The notes under the pieces: model-generated | Told to the model about the DNA's origin: nothing | What the model saw: only the letters and a program-made list of their open reading frames with translations | The model's database searches: none | Position numbers and translations under genes: made by a program | In this document: one piece after another, positions 1 to 6,680 of the stretch | Numbering within the stretch: the first letter of the stretch is position 1 | Layout of the letters: each line of letters opens with the position of its first letter | NCBI GenBank assembly: GCA_028065725.1 | Contig: JAPTVL010000108.1 | Coordinates: forward strand, 1-6,680 | DNA from: Betaproteobacteria bacterium | GTDB taxonomy: Bacteria; Pseudomonadota; Gammaproteobacteria; Burkholderiales; Rhodocyclaceae | Reading direction: 5' to 3' | DNA: 6,680 bases

Positions 1-340
1 TCGGATACAAGAACCATATCAACGTGGACAAGCGCCACAAGCTGATTCATCAGTACATGGTCACGGATGCCGCTGTGCATGACAGTCAGTGCCTGGAAGC
101 GCTTCTGGACCCGAAGAATCAGGGCGTACAGGTTTTTGCGGACAGCGCCCATCGTTCAACGGAAGCGGAGCAAATGCTATGTCAAAAAGGTTACCGCAGC
201 CGAATCCACGAGAAGGCACAGCGCAACCGCCCCTTGACCAAGGCCCAGGAGTTGGCCAACACGCGCCGGTCACACCACCGCGCACGGGTTGAGCATGCCT
301 TTGGCGCCATGGTACAGCTGAGGGCGTTGCGTGTTCTGGG
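1..340 (+). mobile_element. IS5-family element remnant (internal part of transposase)
   Basis: This is the IS5-like half of the hybrid frame. It contains the second Asp and the Glu of the DDE triad, while the first Asp lies upstream of the window. The 3' limit is uncertain. The clear IS5 pattern ends soon after RVEHAFGAM (around position 310), and clear IS1595 homology begins around 360, so the junction is somewhere in 310-360. No IS5 right terminal repeat is visible, which fits truncation at the junction. Confidence 0.7.
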
Positions 341-602
341 AGAAACCCAGCAGCATGAAGGCCGTGTTACGCCGCCGGAACAGGTAGATGAATGGCTGCC
401 CTGGGTGCACATCGCCATTGGCAACCTCAAGGCGTTCTTGCTGGGGACTTACCATGGGGTCACCGGCAAGTATCTGCAGGAATACCTGGATGAATTCGTC
501 TATCGCTTCAACCGACGTTTTTGGGAGCCTGAGCTGCCCTCGCGACTGCTCAATGCATGTATGGACCATACGCCCGTCCGATTGGTAGCTGAGAAAGGTT
601 AA
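3..602 (+). CDS. Hybrid IS5/IS1595 transposase, 5'-truncated by window edge
   Basis: The frame is open from the window edge (position 3) to the TAA at 600-602, so the GTG at 24 is not needed as a start and the true start lies upstream. Numbering from that GTG, residues 1 to about 95 look like the C-terminal catalytic part of an IS5-family DDE transposase. VFADSAHRS carries the second catalytic Asp (residue 40), and RARVEHAFGAM carries the catalytic Glu (residue 90). From about residue 113 the protein instead reads as the C-terminus of an IS1595-family (ISXO2-like) transposase: DEWLPWVHIAIGNLK, LLGTYHGV, LQEYLDEF, YRFNRRFWEP and LPSRLLNAC. The two families have unrelated C-termini, so this is an in-frame fusion created when one element landed in or recombined with the other. 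The usual IS5 C-terminus and the IS1595 N-terminal and catalytic regions are missing. It is almost certainly inactive as a transposase of either family, though it could still be translated. Confidence 0.85.
   Translation, partial: GYKNHINVDKRHKLIHQYMVTDAAVHDSQCLEALLDPKNQGVQVFADSAHRSTEAEQMLCQKGYRSRIHEKAQRNRPLTKAQELANTRRSHHRARVEHAFGAMVQLRALRVLGETQQHEGRVTPPEQVDEWLPWVHIAIGNLKAFLLGTYHGVTGKYLQEYLDEFVYRFNRRFWEPELPSRLLNACMDHTPVRLVAEKG
340..602 (+). mobile_element. IS1595-family (ISXO2-like) element remnant, transposase 3' end
   Basis: The frame from about 363 to 602 encodes the conserved C-terminal block of IS1595-family transposases (WLPWVHIAIGNLK, LLGTYHGV, YLDEF, RFNRRFWEP). The left end and most of the transposase are absent. 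The right terminal repeat, which should lie shortly after the stop, cannot be identified with confidence because its partner is outside the window or deleted. Confidence 0.75.
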
Positions 603-636
603 AAGGCATGTTTTGTTTTAAAGTGCTATGCTTTTT
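601..636. repeat. AT-rich imperfect inverted repeat after the hybrid transposase
   Basis: AAAAGGCAT (601-609) can pair with ATGCTTTTT (628-636) with one G-T wobble, leaving an 18-base loop. The right arm ends in a T run, so it could be a weak transcription terminator for the upstream transposase or part of an IS end. The large loop and weak A-T stem make either role uncertain. Confidence 0.25.
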
Positions 637-639
637 GTT

Positions 640-1151
640 ATGAAGCAAATGACGTTTGATCCTCGTGGCCGTGACTCTGCCCTGACCGCTTTATACTACT
701 TAGGTCAGCGAGTTAGGTCAGCGAGAAGATTTGTCGACAACCACACTGTTCCGGTTGTTGAGTAATCCTCAACCGGATATGGCCTTGCGCAACCTGGAAC
801 CACCTCTCGGTTATCTTGCGCGCCACGCCGATCCAGATCTGGATGGCGCGGGGCTGCGAGACGCCTTGGAACTCAACCTGCGGCAACATGACTGGCCTGT
901 CGTCCAAACGGGGAGGCTATTTGCTGGATTTGCTCTGCTATTTCGCTCCGCAGCATGAGGAATGGCAACATTCTTTGTTGCCATGGCTGGATGACGTGGC
1001 AAACCAATTGCCAGAAGTCCCCTTGTTGCCGTTTTTTCCCAAAGATTCACGGCATAATCCCATGGATGCCCTGGCAGCCCGCTGGCGTCTCTCATCCGGA
1101 GCGCTCTATGACCGTCTCAAGCGGTTGTTGCGACCACCATATGTCTGCTGA
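640..1151 (+). pseudogene. Unknown gene broken by a 13-bp tandem duplication and a +1 shift
   Basis: I do not recognise the family. Starting from ATG 640, the frame reads to YYLGQR and then, because of the 13-bp duplication, derails to a stop at 763-765 after 41 residues. Deleting one 13-bp copy joins it in frame to LSTTTLFRLLSNPQPD and on to HDWPVVQTG at about 910. Deleting one G from the GGGG at 910-913 then continues it as GGYLLDLLCYFAPQHEEW to the TGA at 1149-1151. The restored protein is 165 residues, probably soluble, with no signal peptide or membrane helix. Its last ~25 residues (DALAARWRLSSGALYDRLKRLL) resemble a helix-turn-helix, so DNA binding is possible but is only inferred. Alternative in-frame starts are ATG 628 and ATG 649, and no strong ribosome site favours one of them. 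The C-terminus may itself be cut, since IS3 debris begins about 40 bases later. The gene is inactive as it stands. Confidence 0.7.
700..725. repeat. Perfect 13-bp tandem direct repeat (TTAGGTCAGCGAG x2)
   Basis: Positions 700-712 and 713-725 are identical, with no bases between them. Because 13 is not a multiple of 3, the second copy shifts the reading frame of the surrounding unknown gene, and removing it restores that frame. It may be a replication-slippage duplication, or a target-site duplication left after clean loss of an inserted element. Confidence 0.95.
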
Positions 1152-1188
1152 GTACCCGCACCTATACACCGAACGGCCCATCTTTCAG

Positions 1189-1410
1189 GCCGCGCGCTGC
1201 ACCATCGAGCGCCTGATGCGCCGCATGGGATGGAGTGGCGCAGTGGGCGGTAAAAGCGTGCGCACGACAGTCCCCGACCCCAAACAGCCGTGTCCGCTGG
1301 ATCGGGTGAATCGCCAGTTCAAGGCAGATCGTCCAAACCAGCTCTGGGTCTCGGATTTCACCTATGGTTCGACCTGGCAGGGCTGGCTGTATGAACCGCC
1401 CCGTGTGTGA
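1189..1410 (+). pseudogene. IS3-family transposase OrfB fragment
   Basis: The frame containing AARCTIERLMRRMGW, GKSVRTTVPD, CPLDRVNRQFKADRPNQLWVSDFTY and STWQGWLY is a classic IS3-family OrfB segment just before and around the first catalytic Asp (in WVSDFTY). It starts abruptly after unrelated sequence and ends abruptly after GWLY, where intact relatives continue into the catalytic core (usually VAFVID). Instead the frame reads EPPRV and stops at 1408-1410. The second Asp, the Glu, the N-terminal part of OrfB and OrfA are all absent, so it cannot work. Gly in DFTYGSTW sits where Val is usual, which may be a later mutation. The frame is open further upstream, but residues before about 1189 do not resemble OrfB. 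Confidence 0.85.
1392..1403. repeat. Possible IS3-family terminal inverted repeat tip (TGAACCGCCCCG)
   Basis: TGAACCGCCCCG lies exactly where OrfB homology stops. From memory, many IS3-family elements have ends starting TGAACCGCCCC or similar. If so, the fragment was created by a deletion, or by insertion of a second element later mostly lost. The orientation is that of a left end, not the right end expected after this OrfB fragment. No partner repeat is in the window, so this is tentative. Confidence 0.35.
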
Positions 1411-1421
1411 GGTCGTTACCA

Positions 1422-1437
1422 TGAGGATGCGAATATG
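1422..1437 (+). promoter_or_regulatory. Ribosome binding site and start of the fusion-protein gene
   Basis: TGAGG at 1422-1426 lies 8 bases before the ATG at 1435. It supports that start, which also places the membrane anchor at residues 7-24 as expected for this family. Confidence 0.65.
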
Positions 1438-2498
1438 AACGTCAAGCGTTGGGCTCTTTGGTTGGGCGTGATTGCCGCAGTGGCCATTGCAGCCGTCTAT
1501 TTCTGGCGGCAGCACGACGGCAATGGGGCGCTGGAGCACATCGCCAGTGGCAACGGCCGTATCGAGGCGGTGGAGGTCGACATCGCGGCGCGCCAACCCG
1601 GCCGGATTCAGTCCATCGAGGTGCGCGAGGGCGACCTGGTCCGTAGCGGCCAGGTGCTGGTGCGCATGGACACCGAATCGCTGCAGGCGCAACTGCGACA
1701 GGCCGAGGCCCGCGTGCGCCAGGCGGAAGATGCTGTGGCTACGGCGCGCAGCCAGGTCGCCCAGCGCGAGAGCGAGAAGGCCGCCGCACAGTCCTTGGTG
1801 GTGCAGCGCCAGACCGAGCTGGCGGCCGCGCAGCGGCGCATGCAGCGTTTCGCCGTTCTGCGGCGACAGGCGTTCATCTCGCAGCAGCAACTCGACGACC
1901 TAACCGAAGCGGTCGATCGTGCCGCGGCCGCGCTGACTGCTGCCCAGGCGCAGGTAGCGGCCAGCGACGCTGCAATCGCGGCTGCCCGCTACCAAATCCG
2001 GGGTAGCGAGTCGGCGGTAGCGGCGGCGCGGGCGGAGGCAGACCGCATCCGCACTGACATCGAGGACAGCCTGCTGAAGGCTCCGTGCGATGGTCGCGTG
2101 CAGTTGATCGTGGCCCGTCCCGGCGAAGTGGTGGGCGCAGGGGGGCGGGTGCTCAACCTGGTGGACCTGAAAGATGTCTACATGACCTTCTTTCTTCCCA
2201 CCCGCGCAGTCGGCCGCGTCGCCATGGGCAGCGAGGCGCGATTGGTGCTCGATGCGATGCCGCAGTACGTGATTCCGGCGCGCATCTCCTTCGTCGACGA
2301 CGTGGCGCAGTTCACACCGAAGACGGTGGAAACCCAGGTCGAGCGCGAGAAGCTGATGTTCCGGGTGCGGGCGCAGATTTCCCCGGAGTTGCTGGAGCAG
2401 CACCTGGCCCAGGTCAAGACCGGTCTGCCCGGAGTCGCCTACGTCAAGCTCGACGCCAAGGCGCCTTGGCCGCCGCAATTGCAGCCGAGGCTCCCAGA

Positions 2499-2502
<4 letters not shown>
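1435..2502 (+). CDS. yhiI: HlyD-family membrane fusion (periplasmic adaptor) protein, YhiI-like
   Basis: This 355-residue protein is the adaptor that links an inner-membrane ABC exporter to an outer-membrane channel. A short cytoplasmic N-terminus (MNVKRW) is followed by one membrane anchor at about residues 7-24. The first half of the lipoyl-like domain is at about 38-80 ([20 protein letters not shown], then [17 protein letters not shown]). A long Ala/Gln/Arg-rich coiled-coil hairpin runs from about 82 to 210, turning near [13 protein letters not shown] (143-155). The second lipoyl half is [12 protein letters not shown] to VLNLVD (212-244), followed by a beta-barrel domain to about 340. The length equals my recollection of E. 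coli YhiI. It probably pairs with the two permease domains encoded downstream. The outer-membrane partner is not encoded here, so it would have to use a TolC-like channel made elsewhere. It is intact with no frameshift, despite IS debris 30 bases upstream. Confidence 0.92.
2486..2502 (+). promoter_or_regulatory. Ribosome site and ATGA overlap coupling yhiI to rbbA
   Basis: CGAGG at 2486-2490 lies 8 bases before ATG 2499. The ATG shares bases with the TGA (2500-2502) of the preceding gene. This fixes the rbbA start, although the frame stays open much further upstream (to 2085 and beyond) inside the previous gene. Confidence 0.75.
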
Positions 2503-5257
<2,755 letters not shown>

Positions 5258-5261
<4 letters not shown>

Positions 5262-6388
5262 AACGGCAGCGCTTGCGCAACATCGTCTACCTGAGCCTGA
5301 AGGAGCTGCGCAGCCTGCTGCGCGACCCCCTCATGCTGGTGTTGATCGTCTACGCGTTCAGTTTCTCGATCTACACCGCCGCCACGGCGATGCCGGAGAC
5401 GCTGCACAAGGCCCCCATCGCGGTCATCGACGAGGACCGCTCGCCGCTGTCCGAGCGCATTGTCGATGCCCTGCGTCCGCCTTATTTCATGCCGCCGACA
5501 CTGATCACCCCGGCCGAGCTGGATGCACGCATGGATGCCGGGCTCGACACGTTCGCCCTGTACATCCCAGCCGGCTTCCAGCGCGATGTGCTCGCAGGGC
5601 GCTCCCCGGCCATCCAACTGAGTGTGGACGCGACGCGCATGAGCCAAGCCTTCACTGGCAGCGGCTACATCCAGACGATCGTCCTGGATCAGGTCAACGA
5701 GTTCGCTCGCCGCGAACATGCCGTGTCCAGCCTGCCCGTGGAATTGGCCCTGCGCGCCCGCTTCAACCCTGAACTCAACAAGTCCTGGTTCGGCGGGGTG
5801 ATGCAGATCATCAACAACATCACCATGCTGTCCATCGTGCTCACCGGCGCGGCCCTGATCCGCGAGCGCGAACACGGCACCCTCGAACACCTGCTGGTGA
5901 TGCCGGTCGCCCCGTTCGAGATCATGGCCTCCAAGGTGCTGGCGATGGCGGCCGTGGTGCTGGTCGCATCGGCCTTCGCCCTCAATGTCGTCGTGCGCGG
6001 CCTGATGGGCGTCCCCATTGAAGGCTCGCTGGCGCTGTTCTTTGTCGGTGCGGCCCTGTACCTGTTCGCCACCACATCGTTGGGGATCTTCCTGGCCACG
6101 CTGGCGCGCTCGATGCCGCAGTTCGGCATGCTGCTGCTGATGGTCCTGCTGCCCCTGCAGATGCTCTCCGGTGGCATCACCCCGCGAGAAAGCATGCCAG
6201 AGATCATCCAGTTCCTGATGCTGGCAGCGCCCAACACCCACTTCGTGATATTGTCCCAGGGGATTCTCTACCGAGGGGCTGGCCTGGTGGTGGTTTGGCC
6301 ACAACTGATCAGCCTTGCCGTGATCGGATCGATCTTGTTCATGCTCTCGCTGGCGCGGTTTCGTAAGACCTTGGCTTCAACCACGTAA
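5258..6388 (+). CDS. yhhJ: ABC-2 family inner-membrane permease, YhhJ-like
   Basis: This 376-residue protein has the standard ABC-2 exporter topology. A cytoplasmic N-terminus carries the conserved [13 protein letters not shown] segment. Helix 1 is at about 24-44, followed by a ~135-residue periplasmic domain (about 45-180) with [16 protein letters not shown] and [12 protein letters not shown]. Five more helices follow at about 184-201, 223-247, 258-280, 287-305 and 346-366. The segment [17 protein letters not shown] (201-217) is the typical cytoplasmic coupling motif after helix 2, and [16 protein letters not shown] with PNTHFV is typical of the region before the last helix. The permease domain at the end of RbbA has the matching features ([35 protein letters not shown]), so the two probably form the two transmembrane halves of one transporter. 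Length matches E. coli YhhJ (~374). The gene is intact although an IS256 remnant begins within a few bases of its stop. Confidence 0.92.
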
Positions 6389-6395
6389 ACGCCGT

Positions 6396-6421
6396 GAGCT
6401 ATCGTCAATTTTGGTGTATGA
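6396..6421 (-). repeat. Probable terminal end of the IS256-family element
   Basis: Between the yhhJ stop and the IS256 transposase stop, the minus strand contains CATACACCAAAATTGACG. This resembles the (T)ACACAAAATT-type ends common in IS256-family elements. It lies 17-43 bases beyond the transposase stop, the usual distance. The outer boundary is estimated at about 6396 but cannot be fixed because the other end is outside the window. Confidence 0.45.
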
Positions 6422-6438
6422 GCGTGTTCTAACATAGC

Positions 6439-6680
6439 TTAGGCGGCGTCCTGTTGATCATCCGGCAGGGTTTCATTAGCCGGTAATCCATCGATGAATT
6501 TCATTCCCGCAAAGAGATCACGCACTTTCTCCGGATGGAAAATGGCGATCCAGTGCTTTTCGGCCTGCTGCAGCATCTTGAAGCCCAATCCAAGGAAGCT
6601 GTTGCGCGACACGCAGTTTTTGGTGCGCGACGTCCGGTGGCGCACGGTGGCAAAGGTTGACTCAATGGCATTGGTGGTTC
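6439..6680 (-). CDS. IS256-family transposase, C-terminal part, cut by window edge
   Basis: On the minus strand the frame is open from the window edge to a TAA at 6439-6441, giving 79 visible residues. It opens with TTNAIESTFATVRHRTSRTK, the hallmark C-terminal catalytic block of IS256-family (mutase-type) transposases. The Glu in IEST (codon at 6661-6663) is the last residue of the DDE triad. It continues with NSFLGLGFKMLQQAEKHW and FAGMKFIDG, also typical of the family's tail. Any internal Met start would be wrong, since the protein continues upstream beyond the window. The visible part shows no damage, so the element could be complete and active. It is transcribed toward the export operon. 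Confidence 0.9.
   Translation of the reverse strand, partial: TTNAIESTFATVRHRTSRTKNCVSRNSFLGLGFKMLQQAEKHWIAIFHPEKVRDLFAGMKFIDGLPANETLPDDQQDAA

Noticed and set aside
1368..1395. Possible sigma-70-like promoter (TTCGAC, 16-base gap, TATGAA) before yhiI
   Set aside because: The -35 match is poor and the -10 only partial. It lies within IS3 coding sequence, and such matches occur often by chance.
603..1434. CRISPR array, tRNA or other structured RNA in the gene-poor upstream stretch
   Set aside because: The only direct repeat is the single 13-bp tandem pair. I see no spaced repeats, no cloverleaf and no strong hairpin-plus-T-run.
1435..1903. Alternative plus-strand frame around 1472-1903 overlapping yhiI
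   Set aside because: Arg/Ser/Ala-rich out-of-frame shadow of the intact fusion-protein gene.
2085..2498. Upstream extension of the rbbA frame inside yhiI
   Set aside because: The frame is open, but its translation is Arg/Gly-rich and unlike ABC ATPases. ATG 2499 has a ribosome site and gives the expected N-terminus.
6397..6439. Short inverted repeat AGCTAT / ATAGCT flanking the yhhJ-IS256 gap
   Set aside because: Only 6 bases with about 31 between the arms and no T run. This is too weak to call a terminator or an element end.

Overview
The window holds a compact, high-GC three-gene export operon surrounded by broken insertion sequences. The operon is a membrane fusion protein (YhiI/HlyD type), a double-ATPase/ABC-2 permease fusion (RbbA type) and a second ABC-2 permease (YhhJ type). 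The codon use, visibly high GC in positions ~1435-6388 and the mixture of IS5, IS1595, IS3 and IS256 relatives fit a Gram-negative proteobacterium (gamma-, beta- or acidithiobacillia-like). The sequence alone does not fix the genus. The flanks (about 1-1400 and after 6390) look less GC-rich and are IS debris, so the operon sits in an accessory or rearranged region.

Layout: (1) Positions 1-602 are the 3' part of an open reading frame whose first half reads as an IS5-family DDE transposase and whose second half reads as an IS1595-family (ISXO2-like) transposase, fused in frame. (2) Positions 603-1151 hold a previously continuous ~165-residue gene of unknown function. It is broken by a perfect 13-bp tandem duplication (700-725) and by a second +1 shift near 910-916. 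Removing both restores one reading frame. (3) Positions ~1189-1410 are a fragment of IS3-family OrfB, cut off just after the first catalytic Asp, with a possible IS3 terminal-repeat tip at 1392-1403. (4) Positions 1435-6388 are the export operon, with each downstream gene overlapping the previous stop by 4 bases (ATGA), each with a plausible Shine-Dalgarno site. (5) From about 6396 to the end is the 3' end of an IS256-family (mutase-type) transposase on the minus strand, converging on the operon and beginning only a few bases after the yhhJ stop.

How the genes work together: the RbbA-like protein carries two nucleotide-binding domains and one six-helix ABC-2 permease domain. YhhJ supplies the second six-helix permease half. 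YhiI would bridge the periplasm toward an outer-membrane channel, which is not encoded here. The substrate is unknown. In E. coli the same three-gene order exists, and RbbA was also reported to be a ribosome-associated ATPase. I see no new defence, CRISPR or RNA system. The most unusual observations are the in-frame hybrid transposase, the reversible-looking 13-bp duplication footprint in the unknown gene, and the tight IS boundaries on both sides of an otherwise intact operon.
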